DNA of 64,000 bases from JANNVK01 sp031430435. GTDB taxonomy: Bacteria > Acidobacteriota > Blastocatellia > Pyrinomonadales > Pyrinomonadaceae. The position numbers were made by a program, and so were the translations under genes. Positions 26,301 to 33,883 of this stretch are shown one piece after another; within the stretch, counting starts at the first letter, position 1; each line of letters starts with the position of its first letter. The notes beneath the pieces were generated by a model. It ran no database searches. It was not told where the DNA came from and saw nothing but the letters and a program-made list of their open reading frames with translations. The stretch lies in contig JANPBM010000004.1 of the NCBI GenBank assembly GCA_031430435.1, positions 65,505-129,504 of the forward strand, written 5' to 3'.

Positions 26301-26431
26301 CGTGAAACCGCCGGAAATTGCGATTGTTCAAAGACAATTTGACAATTATTCGCATCACGTCCGATTTTTACGAGAGGTTGTTCAAACGTCAGCTCAGCTC
26401 CGTTGTGTTGGTTTGCCAAAACGATCTTCAT
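23369..26431 (-). CDS. ABC-2 type exporter with three N-terminal FHA domains
   Basis: The protein has 1020 residues from ATG 26431. Three FHA (phosphothreonine-binding) domains lie at about 3-98 (IGRDANN, VSRHHAEI, STYGTFLNG), 138-230 (FGRNPDC, VSRKHAEI, SFNGTLVNG) and 288-372 (IGRGNEN, ISNAHARL, STNGVFVNG). A Pro/Ser linker separates the first two. An ABC ATPase follows (Walker A GPSGAGKST, LSGGQRKRVSIA, Walker B VIFLDEPTSGLD), then about six membrane helices of ABC-2 type. The layout resembles mycobacterial Rv1747, which has two FHA domains and is controlled by a Ser/Thr kinase. No kinase gene is in the window. The exported substrate is unknown. Confidence 0.9.
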   Translation of the reverse strand: MKIVLANQHNGAELTFEQPLVKIGRDANNCQIVFEQSQFPAVSRHHAEIRWQNSQPFLIDSGSTYGTFLNGQKISQPTPIQVASKIQFGTEGPIMIVLWFEATKNNQPPPQISPQVSPKHNPPNSPQISPPKVSNVNARLEFVGQQRESVKLNKQSIWFGRNPDCEVIFDTNAIMVSRKHAEISTANNGFILTDNKSFNGTLVNGNRISTPTPLYHHDQIQIGVNGPILRLDSPNLVAPKGASLAGQRSIAIGQLADFVEVTPQVVGSKTMVFKSEDLSRKIENTEPQLIMSLAFGNKNQLTIGRGNENDISLDGLQISNAHARLTLTNTGVSVEDSGSTNGVFVNGNRVSRSQISPNDAVQIGSFVIKINQNGNIGVFDTRSKTRIDAVNITKEVKNRAGGGKIRLLDGVSLSIQPNEFIGLLGPSGAGKSTFMDALNGMRPASSGNVLINNLNLYEHLDSFKQSIGYVPQDDIIHRELTVYRTLYYVAKLRLSNDVSKKEIDEIISEVLDVTGLSERKDVPINQLSGGQRKRVSIAVELITKPSVIFLDEPTSGLDPATEEKIMKLFRQIAESGRTVILTTHAMENVKLFDKIVVLMRGKLAFYGTPDEALKHLNAVSFKELYDKLEEPVETEIRKHGESNRQQITEQVAENWKQKFTQTLQYQQNVHEPLSKIGQQQSSGAQKKNRLGIFGAIRQFFTLSRRYREVLFRDKFTLFILLAQAPVIALLTMLVVDGKQPRDAIYFVVSLVAVWFGTSVAAREIIREKPIYNRERMVNLGLLPYLSSKIFILGIIVSIQCLLVFIPLKLFDLIGLMSMPGQAVGIPQLFVMILTAAVGITLGLLISALVKTSEMATSLVPLILIPQILFSGIFGVPTSISKPVSLLMPATLSFDAMKRFSMLDTLQEEGADADGKTKGLGLYKFIEKQNDQIIADSKKEIDDYKTSTENSIRDSLKDNAPPVLDDPPKPKDAVKIPKDLSKYVNFLHPWLHEILNQLVLMLMFIGLISATLIILRLKDIK

Positions 26432-26677
26432 TGTCAAAATTATACATAAATTTCAAGCCGGTTTCTATTTCCGGTCGGAATTTACGGTTTATAAAATTAT
26501 TTTTGAAAAAGTATGCAAGTTTTCGGCAAAAAACACATCAAACCTCTTGCGAAATTAAAAAGATGTTATAAAAACTTGTAAAAAACCGGCACAGATAGAT
26601 CATTGAGATAAATTTGATGAAATATGAAAAAGCTGATTTGAAAATGTCGTGTAACTTCGCCGTTTTTTCTAAAACCA

Positions 26678-28153
26678 TTACGGTTTTAATTTGCCGATTA
26701 CGGTTGAAATCAAGCTCTCGGTCGCGTTTGTCAAACTCTTTTCAGTTCCGCTAAACCATTTATTATCATCAGTTTCCGCTTTTCTTTCAACCGCCAAAGC
26801 ACGCTTCGTTTCGCTCGGAGCAGTTCCGCCGTAAATTGTCCGAATCGAAACAAAGTATTCGGGTGTTAAGGTTTCTTTCAGCTCGCTTTCCGTAAAATTC
26901 AATTCTCTGCCAAGAACTTCTTTCGCCGCGTTTTGCAAAATTTCGTGTGTAATTCCACCTTTTTCGGCAAGCGCTTTTTTGACGCAGATTCCGACAATTT
27001 TATGCGAAATTTGAAACGATAAATTTTCTTTGCGAACAATCGAATCGGCTAATTCCGTAACCGTAATAAAATTAGCTTCGGCACGATGTCGCAAAATTTC
27101 AAGGTTAAAGGTTGCCGATTTTAAGGTTGCCGCAAAGAGCGAAACCGAACGAGTCGCGTCCCGCAAGGCGTGATAAATCAACGGTTGCAAGTCGTCTTCA
27201 ACGTCGTTGATGTCGCCAAACGGCGTGTTATGAATCGCCGTCATCACGCCCAACGATTGCCCCAAAGCCTTACTCGACAAAACGCGAATATGTTCCAACG
27301 CAACCGGATTTCGTTTTTGCGGCATGATCGAACTTCCTTGCACAAATCCGTCGGGCAAACGAATCACGTTAAATTCCGACATCGCCATCAGCAAAAATTC
27401 CTGCGCAAATTTTCCTGTGTTGACAACCAACGCCGACATTGTGCCGAGCATTTCGGTAAAATAATCGACGGAAGCGATTGAGCCGTAAGAGTTTACGGTC
27501 GGGGCGGAAAATCCGAGAAGTTCCGCCGTGCGATGTCGATTTATCGGAAAACCTGTCGTCGTAATCGCACACGCACCCAACGGACAAAAATTCATATTGT
27601 CGTAAGCGCGTTGCAAACGCTTGATATCGCGTCCCAAATTTTCCGCCATCGCCAGCAAAAAATGTGCCAGCGTCGAAGGCTGCGCAGGTTGCGTGTGTGT
27701 GTATGCGGGAATCAAAGTTTCGTAATGTTCGGCGGCAAGATTCAAAAAAACCTCGCGTAAATTCATTGTTTCACGAAGCAATTCCAACAGATTCGGACGA
27801 AGATAAAGCCGATAAATCGTCACATCAATGTCGTTGCGGCTGCGTGCCGTGTGCAATTTCCCCGCTGTCTCCGCATCGCAATTTTTCGCAATTTCGCGTT
27901 GTAAATAATAAAATAAATCTTCAAAAGTGCCGTCGTATTCAGCCCTCCGAATTTCATCTAAATCAAGTAACTGCAAGGCTTTAAGCAACAACGTAAGTTC
28001 ATCTTCGGTAATAATTTGTTGCTCGGCAAGCATTATTGCGTGGGCAAAATCAACGTTGATATACGCTTCGAGAAAATACTTTTTCGCATCTTCAAAGCAA
28101 TCTTCGAGTACATTTTTTTTATAATTCGCCGCCGGAAATTTTTCTTCTGTCAT
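26678..28153 (-). CDS. argH: Argininosuccinate lyase
   Basis: The protein has 491 residues, some 25 longer than usual, with an extra acidic insert near the C-terminus (AETDDNKWFSGTEKSL). The family signature GSSIMPQKRNP is at about 286-296 and carries the catalytic Ser; LHTARSRNDID and AYTHTQPAQPSTLAHF are the other conserved blocks. It should split argininosuccinate to arginine and fumarate, in the cytoplasm, as a tetramer. No other arginine gene is nearby. The 246 bases between it and the ABC exporter start hold no gene. Confidence 0.95.
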   Translation of the reverse strand: MTEEKFPAANYKKNVLEDCFEDAKKYFLEAYINVDFAHAIMLAEQQIITEDELTLLLKALQLLDLDEIRRAEYDGTFEDLFYYLQREIAKNCDAETAGKLHTARSRNDIDVTIYRLYLRPNLLELLRETMNLREVFLNLAAEHYETLIPAYTHTQPAQPSTLAHFLLAMAENLGRDIKRLQRAYDNMNFCPLGACAITTTGFPINRHRTAELLGFSAPTVNSYGSIASVDYFTEMLGTMSALVVNTGKFAQEFLLMAMSEFNVIRLPDGFVQGSSIMPQKRNPVALEHIRVLSSKALGQSLGVMTAIHNTPFGDINDVEDDLQPLIYHALRDATRSVSLFAATLKSATFNLEILRHRAEANFITVTELADSIVRKENLSFQISHKIVGICVKKALAEKGGITHEILQNAAKEVLGRELNFTESELKETLTPEYFVSIRTIYGGTAPSETKRALAVERKAETDDNKWFSGTEKSLTNATESLISTVIGKLKP

Positions 28154-28226
28154 AAAAAATTAATCGCAGAGAACACAGAATATTAAAAGACTTTCCTTTG
28201 CGTTCCCGGCGAATTCTACATTAAAA

Positions 28227-30890
28227 CTACTTCTTTTTTGAACCAATACTTAACATATTTGCAAAAATTCGATACGCGCCCGAATTTCCGTTCGGCAGTT
28301 GCCTGAACCACGAATACGAACTGTAAAGATATTTGCCTTTGCCGATTTCCGCATACAGCATTCCGCCGTTTATTTGCTCTTCGCCTTCGTCGGCAGCGGA
28401 AAGCAACGGCGTATATTCAGTCCCGAAATCGGTCAAACACCATAAATTTCGCTCTTGAATCCAGTTCTCAAAATCTTTGTCGGTGATTTTATTCGGGAAA
28501 TTGAATACGGCATTTTTGGGTTCGAGAATTGTAACCTTGGCGTTTTCATCGGTAACCCGCAAATTGGAAAATCGTTGATTGCCGTTACTGACACCTTCGA
28601 GTTTGGCGGGAAACGGCAACATATTATTTTTCGTATAATCCGCATTTTGATATTGCACAATCAAAGTTCCGCCATTTTTGACATAATCAAGCACTCGATT
28701 ATTGTTTGCAACAAAATCTTGGCGAACTTGCGAAGCGCGAATTCCGACCACAATCGTCTCGAATTTAGACAAATCGCCGGTTGCTAAGTCCTTTTCTTCC
28801 AACATTGTAACGTCTAAACCAAGCTGTTTGATCGCTTCGGGAATCTTGTCGCCGCTGCCCATAATATAACCGACATTGACGGGTGAAACTCGCAAATCCA
28901 ACACTTTCGCAGAAACTTCCGCCGGCAGATAACGATAATGAGTTTGGATATGCGGATATGCGATTGTCGTCTGAGTTTGGTTAAAAATTTGCCCGTCGAT
29001 GACTGCGTTAGCCGTAATTTTATAATCGTTCGGCAAAGTATTGGCAGGGATTTTAACATCGAAAATAATCGTTGCTTTTTCGCCGCGTTGCTTTAAGGCA
29101 AAGTCCGCCGAGTTTGGCGAAGATTTCCAATTTGCGGGCAATTCCGGCTTCAGCGTTCCTTTTGTTTCGCGTAAACCGTTGTTTGTAACCGATAAAATCA
29201 GCCGTTGCGAACTTGATTTGGTCGATTGCGGAGCGATGATTAAGTTTGAATCGACGGCGACCGAAATTTGCGGCGCGACATTCAAATCACGGCGAATTTC
29301 ACCTCGAATATCGTCCGCGAAACGAAATTGGACTTCTTTTTTAATCGTGATTTCATCGCCGCCGATTTCCAGTTTGATGTCCGCCGAAATTAACGGTTTT
29401 TGAAAAGGCATATTTTTTGTGTTTGCATCTTTCCAATCAAACGTAAAATCTTTTTGACGCGCGTTTTCAAGCCAATAAGGTTGCGAAAACTTGGCATCCG
29501 GCGGAGCGGAAACTTTGAAAAACGAAGCGCTTATACCCGTTTCACGACGCGGACGAAACGCGCTTTCATCTTGTTTCGGCTCGACCGAGTTATCGGCTTT
29601 CCAGTTTTTCGGCATATTCAGCGAAACATTTTTAACTTTGACGAAAGTACTTTCAGGCGCAAAAACCCGCACAACGACATTTGCCGAATCACCGCCGATA
29701 ATCGTTTCGGAATCGCTCAAAGCATCAACCGCCACGCTTGCCGCCATTTGCAACGCAATCGAAAATTCACTTTCTTTTTGCTCCAACAAATCATCGGTCG
29801 CAAATCTCGGAAGTTTTTGTCCGATGATGTTTTGTCGCGCTCGGCGAATCGCTTTCAGACCTGTAACTAAAGACGGAATAACGGTTTGCGGTTGATAAAT
29901 ATTATAATCTTGCAACGCTTTTTCGGCTGATTCCTGAGCAATTTGGAGTTCTTTCGTGATTAAAGAATCACCGTTTTCAAAGCCGACAAGTTTTGGAATT
30001 CCTGTTATCGTTGTATCGATTCCGTCAAAAACACTTGATTCTTTCTCAACTTTTCGGGCTGAACTTTCAACCAAACGCAACCCCGAAGTAAATTTTCCGC
30101 GTAATTCAAGCAACCCCATTTCCTGAGATTTATGCTGACTTCTGCCTTCCATCGCAATTTCAAAATACGAACGTCCGATCAATTTATCGTATTCGCCCGT
30201 GTTCAAAACCAAACTTGCAGGTGTCGCAGTTGCCCCGAAACCTTGCCCGACATAAAATTTCAACGCCAGCCAAGGAGCTAAACCTTCGGCAAATTGTTCG
30301 GGAAACTTGCTTGAATCAGCCGCGAATTTGAACGCAATCGGCGACAAATATCCGGCGAGTTGATGTTGCCCGTGTCCGTCGGCAGGCGTACCTGAAAATC
30401 TGGAAATCACTACCAACGGACGAAACAAACGAATCGCCCGAACCATATCGGCGAGTGTTTTTTCTTCGCCCCAAATCGCGGCGGCTTCTTTGCGAGTTTT
30501 AGAAAATCCGTAATCCATCACGCGCGTAAAAAATTGTTCGCCGCCATCCAATCGGCGTGCTTGCAAAAGTTCTTCGGTGCGGATAACTCCAAGGTTTTCA
30601 AAGAGTTCCGTGCCGATGACGTTCTGTCCGCCTTCGCCGCGATTGAGCGATAAATACGAAGTTCGAGCCATTTCTTTGCGTGCTAAATAAGCCAGTAAAC
30701 CCGAATCTTCATCGTCCGGATGTGCCGCTGTATGCATCGCGCTTGCCGTAGTTTGCAGACGTTTCAACTGTTGACCTAAGCCTGCCGCACCGCGATCGTA
30801 AATGGCACGAACTTGAGCTTGCAAGGCAAAAGGTAAAAGGCAAAAGGTAAAAAGCACCGCAGTAAATATATTTTTTGCTCTATGTTTCAT
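28227..30890 (-). CDS. Large exported PIG-L family deacetylase
   Basis: The protein has 887 residues. A signal peptide is present (MKHRAKNIFTAVLFTFCLLP, cleavage after LQA), and its hydrophobic core is encoded by four tandem 7-bp units. Residues about 50-260 form the PIG-L/LmbE domain: MHTAAHPDDEDSGLLAYL has the AHPDDE zinc motif and GHGQHQLAGYL the later HxxH. The middle 400 residues are beta-rich modules; the C-terminal part (ETIVVGIRASQVR, VKNGGTLIVQYQN) resembles a glutamine-amidotransferase-like domain. It probably removes acetyl groups from a GlcNAc-type glycan in the periplasm. The NUDIX gene overlaps or abuts its start. Confidence 0.85.
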   Translation of the reverse strand: MKHRAKNIFTAVLFTFCLLPFALQAQVRAIYDRGAAGLGQQLKRLQTTASAMHTAAHPDDEDSGLLAYLARKEMARTSYLSLNRGEGGQNVIGTELFENLGVIRTEELLQARRLDGGEQFFTRVMDYGFSKTRKEAAAIWGEEKTLADMVRAIRLFRPLVVISRFSGTPADGHGQHQLAGYLSPIAFKFAADSSKFPEQFAEGLAPWLALKFYVGQGFGATATPASLVLNTGEYDKLIGRSYFEIAMEGRSQHKSQEMGLLELRGKFTSGLRLVESSARKVEKESSVFDGIDTTITGIPKLVGFENGDSLITKELQIAQESAEKALQDYNIYQPQTVIPSLVTGLKAIRRARQNIIGQKLPRFATDDLLEQKESEFSIALQMAASVAVDALSDSETIIGGDSANVVVRVFAPESTFVKVKNVSLNMPKNWKADNSVEPKQDESAFRPRRETGISASFFKVSAPPDAKFSQPYWLENARQKDFTFDWKDANTKNMPFQKPLISADIKLEIGGDEITIKKEVQFRFADDIRGEIRRDLNVAPQISVAVDSNLIIAPQSTKSSSQRLILSVTNNGLRETKGTLKPELPANWKSSPNSADFALKQRGEKATIIFDVKIPANTLPNDYKITANAVIDGQIFNQTQTTIAYPHIQTHYRYLPAEVSAKVLDLRVSPVNVGYIMGSGDKIPEAIKQLGLDVTMLEEKDLATGDLSKFETIVVGIRASQVRQDFVANNNRVLDYVKNGGTLIVQYQNADYTKNNMLPFPAKLEGVSNGNQRFSNLRVTDENAKVTILEPKNAVFNFPNKITDKDFENWIQERNLWCLTDFGTEYTPLLSAADEGEEQINGGMLYAEIGKGKYLYSSYSWFRQLPNGNSGAYRIFANMLSIGSKKK
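30825..30852. repeat. Heptanucleotide array, four copies, in the PIG-L signal peptide
   Basis: GGCAAAA, GGTAAAA, GGCAAAA, GGTAAAA in tandem (plus strand) cover codons 13-22. With four copies the frame is open (ON); gain or loss of one copy would shift it within the signal peptide. Confidence 0.85.
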
Positions 30891-31296
30891 CTTTAATCAA
30901 TAACTTCCTGATAAATTCCAACGCATTTTGATAAACAAAGTGCCATTCGTTGCAAGGTTTTTCCGTTAAATCAAACCAAAAAAACTCAAAATTCAATCCG
31001 CCGTCATCGTTTGCGAAAAAATTCCAACTTTCAGGCAAATGCGTTTCAACTTCGCAAAAATAGAAATGCCAAACTTGATTTTCCGTTTCAACGTGCCAAA
31101 CGCTTTTGAATTCAATTGCCGAAACCTTGTCGATTCCGGATTCCTCGGCAAGTTCGCGTAAAGCCGCAACTTGAATCATTTCGCCGGGTTCAACCGTTCC
31201 TTTAACAAGTTGAATTCCGGCAAACGGATGTCGAAATGCCAAAATTTCTTGTTTTCCGTTTCGTTTTCTCAAAATAACCGGACAAACTTTTTGCAC
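30880..31296 (-). CDS. NUDIX hydrolase
   Basis: I start it at GTG 31296 (138 residues, VQKVCPVILRKRNGKQEIL), since the longer frame uses TTG at 31338 and would overlap the upstream gene by 32 bases; both are possible. The NUDIX box is complete: GTVEPGEMIQVAALRELAEESGI at about residues 37-59. The rest (WHFYFCEVETHLPESW) fits small NUDIX pyrophosphohydrolases acting on nucleotide sugars or oxidised nucleotides. Its stop overlaps the PIG-L start by 11 bases, so translation is coupled. The substrate is unknown. Confidence 0.85.
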   Translation of the reverse strand: MQKVCPVILRKRNGKQEILAFRHPFAGIQLVKGTVEPGEMIQVAALRELAEESGIDKVSAIEFKSVWHVETENQVWHFYFCEVETHLPESWNFFANDDGGLNFEFFWFDLTEKPCNEWHFVYQNALEFIRKLLIKDET

Positions 31297-31306
31297 GGCT
31301 GAAGAT

Positions 31307-32031
31307 TTATTTTTCTGTTGTTTGCTTAAATCTTTCAATAATTTGTCCCGCCATTAACCGCCCGAATTCCGTATAACTTTTTTCCGACGGATGAAAACCG
31401 TCAACTGAAAATTTTTCGGGTAAAGGTTCAAAATCCAACGGAACATAAACGGCGAACGAATTTTTAGAAACTACTTTTTGAATTACTAAATCGAACGATT
31501 CGCCGCGAACGCCGAACAACGCTCGCAAAGGCGCGGCAAAAGCGGAAAACCTCTCAGCGGCGGAATTCCCGCGACTGCAATTATCGCGTTTGGCGAGTGT
31601 TTGATTAGTGCAAACAGCAATTCCGAGAGTGTTTTTTCAAATCTCGATAAACTTTTCAAACCTGTTAAATCGTTTACGCCAACCGATAAAATCATAAAAT
31701 CTGCTTCTTCGTCAGGTAATTTTTTGACCAAACGATTAAGAATTTTCTTTGAATCGGCTCCGATGCTTCCGCGAGAAACCCAACTTATTTCACAATCCAA
31801 AATTTCAGATAATTGTTTCGCGGTTTGTCCGACTAAGGCATCAGTCAATTTTTCTGCACCAACGCCGGAAATAATCGAATCGCCGATTGCAATCAGTTTA
31901 TAATTTTTACCTGCTCCGATGTTTCCTTCTTTTGCTCCGCCGGCTTCGACAACTTTTGGTGCATTTTTTCGCACATAAATTGCTTGCGGCAACAAAAAAG
32001 GAAACAATCCCCAAAATAAAACGCTTCGCAT
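31307..32031 (-). pseudogene. SGNH/GDSL-type esterase interrupted by a frameshift
   Basis: The first frame (32031 to about 31530) has a hydrophobic N-terminus and the SGNH blocks IAIGDSIISGVG (catalytic Ser), a Gly in SRGSIGADS and LSVGVNDLTGL (Asn). The second frame (about 31528 to 31307) has LRALFGVRGESFDL and DGFHPSEKSYTEFG with the Asp-His pair. The joined protein would be about 240 residues. The break lies near 31528-31540 in TTGCCGCGCCTTTGC, where one extra base would restore PLLPQPLRALFG. There is no tandem repeat here, so this is either a true loss or a sequence error. The intact enzyme would be a periplasmic lipase-esterase. Confidence 0.8.
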
Positions 32032-32039
32032 AATAAATT

Positions 32040-33704
32040 TTAATTCTCTTGAATTTTTCGTTCGGGAACAATCACGCTAATCAAATATCCCGCCAAAACT
32101 GTTACCAAACAACCGACCACATTGAACCATAAAAACTCGATTTTCGTGTAATTACTGGCAACCCAAACTGATGCAATTCCGAATAAAAGCCCGAAAAATG
32201 CTCCGTGTGAATTCGCTCTTTTGACCGCAAATGCCAACACAAAAACTCCTAATAACGAGCCATAGAAAAATGAGCCAAACTTATTAACCACTTCAATTAG
32301 CGAGCCAAGGTTAGTCGCTTGCGTGGCGACAAGGCAGGCGAAAATCCCCCAAATCAGCGTCGCGATTCTGCCGACAAAAACGTATTGTTTATCGGTCGCG
32401 TTTGCGTCAACTAAACGACGGTAAAAGTCGAGCGTTGTGGCGGTTGCAAGAGCGTTTAGTTCCGCCGAAATCGACGACATTGCCGCCGCGAAAATTGCCG
32501 CAATTATCAAACCGATAACTCCGATCGGCATATTTTGCACCACGAAATTAGGGAAAACGTAATTCACATCGTTAAACGAAGGGTTCTCTTTTTTGACGAA
32601 ATCGACACCTTGTTTTCGTGCGGCTAAAAATTCTTTATTGGCTTCAATATACGATTGTTTCGCCGAATCGGTGTTGGTTGTGCTGTATTCTGTCGCAACT
32701 GATTTGCGTCTCTCGAAGGCTTTTTCGTATTCGGTTTGCAGCGATTTATATTCCGCCGAGTTCGCGTATTTAGCGTTTTCGTTGGCGTTAAAAATCATTG
32801 GCGGTTGCTGGAATTGATAGAAAACAAAGACCAAAACGCCAATCAGCAAGATCATAAACTGCATCGGGATTTTGAAAAACGCCGACATCAAAAGCGAAGT
32901 TCGACCTTCGGAAACTGATTTCGCCGTCAAAAATCTTTGAACTTGGCTTTGGTCGCACCCAAAATATGAAAGGAACAAAAACAGAGCCGCAATAACGCCT
33001 GACCAAATTGTATATTTTTCGGTTAAATCGAAACTCCAATTGACCGTTTCGAGCTTTCCGACCGCTCCCGCGAGATGCAAGCCGTCGCCCAGCGAAACGC
33101 CTTCGGGAAATTTCCCGACGATGACAAACAGACAAACAAAGAGTCCGAAAAATATCACGAACATCTGTTTTACGTCTGTCCACGTTACCGCTTGAACGCC
33201 GCCAATCATCGTGTAAAATGTTGTCGATAAACCCATTACAAAGATTGTCGTGAGTTCATTCCAGCCTAAAACTATTGATAAAATTACTGAAGGTGCGGCG
33301 ATTACAACACCAACTCCGAGTCCGCGAGAAATCAGAAAAAAGAAACTCGTGAGCGTTCTAACGCGAACGTCAAAACGTTTTTCGAGGTATTCGTAAGCCG
33401 TAAAAACATTCGCCCGATAAAAAAACGGAACCGCGGTAACGCACAATATCACCATCGCAATCGGCAAGCCGTAATAGAACTGAATGAAACGCATTCCGTC
33501 CATATAACCTTGTCCGGTTGCTCCGACCAGCGTGATCGCCGAAAGTTGCGTCGCCATGACGGACAAACCGACAGCCCACCACGGCAGACTCCGATTCGCC
33601 AAAAAATAGCCGTCAACACCGCTTGTGTGTTTGGTCATTCTGATTCCGTCAAAAATCATAAACGCCAAATATCCGCCGACAATTAACCAATCGAGATAAG
33701 ACAT
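32040..33704 (-). CDS. Sodium:solute symporter (SSS family)
   Basis: The protein has 554 residues with about 13-14 membrane helices. The N-terminus reads MSYLDWLIVGGYLAFMIFDG, then DGYFLANRSLPWWAVGLSVM and TQLSAITLVGATGQGY, which are typical of SSS carriers. A soluble insert of about 70 residues (SLQTEYEKAFERRKSVATEY and beyond) lies between helices 8 and 9 and is longer than usual. It should import a sugar, amino acid or carboxylate with Na+. Heptanucleotide repeats occupy the place of the ribosome binding site. The gene for a 40-residue membrane peptide and the TonB receptor gene lie directly upstream, so outer and inner membrane uptake are encoded together. Confidence 0.93.
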   Translation of the reverse strand: MSYLDWLIVGGYLAFMIFDGIRMTKHTSGVDGYFLANRSLPWWAVGLSVMATQLSAITLVGATGQGYMDGMRFIQFYYGLPIAMVILCVTAVPFFYRANVFTAYEYLEKRFDVRVRTLTSFFFLISRGLGVGVVIAAPSVILSIVLGWNELTTIFVMGLSTTFYTMIGGVQAVTWTDVKQMFVIFFGLFVCLFVIVGKFPEGVSLGDGLHLAGAVGKLETVNWSFDLTEKYTIWSGVIAALFLFLSYFGCDQSQVQRFLTAKSVSEGRTSLLMSAFFKIPMQFMILLIGVLVFVFYQFQQPPMIFNANENAKYANSAEYKSLQTEYEKAFERRKSVATEYSTTNTDSAKQSYIEANKEFLAARKQGVDFVKKENPSFNDVNYVFPNFVVQNMPIGVIGLIIAAIFAAAMSSISAELNALATATTLDFYRRLVDANATDKQYVFVGRIATLIWGIFACLVATQATNLGSLIEVVNKFGSFFYGSLLGVFVLAFAVKRANSHGAFFGLLFGIASVWVASNYTKIEFLWFNVVGCLVTVLAGYLISVIVPERKIQEN

Positions 33705-33707
33705 AAA

Positions 33708-33735
33708 GTGGTCGGTGGTCGGTGGTCAGTGGTCA
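33708..33735. repeat. Heptanucleotide array, four copies, abutting the symporter start codon
   Basis: GTGGTCG, GTGGTCG, GTGGTCA, GTGGTCA in tandem, ending 3 bases before the ATG on the minus strand. There is no other ribosome binding site, so copy number would change the 5' untranslated sequence and the spacing between the micropeptide stop and the symporter start. Confidence 0.85.
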
Positions 33736-33760
33736 GAAAACGCCAAAGCCAAAGACCGGT

Positions 33761-33883
33761 TTATTTGAAATATTGCGAAAATGCCCAAAGTGCCGCGATT
33801 ACCAGAATCGTGGCGACAACAACAGCCGCATAGACTTTGTGCCACCACGAATCAGGTAATTCAGTTTTTTTAACTTCATCCAT
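33761..33883 (-). CDS. Single-TM micropeptide encoded between TonB receptor and symporter
   Basis: A 40-residue reading frame begins MDEVKKTELPDSWWHKVY, followed by a hydrophobic helix (YAAVVVATILVIAALWAF) and SQYFK. Its ATG overlaps the TonB receptor stop as TAATG, a sign of coupled translation. The charged N-terminus, the WW pair at the membrane edge and a single helix resemble small auxiliary subunits of transporters. It lies 57 bases before the symporter. It is too short to be secure, but position and composition support it. Confidence 0.6.
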   Translation of the reverse strand: MDEVKKTELPDSWWHKVYAAVVVATILVIAALWAFSQYFK

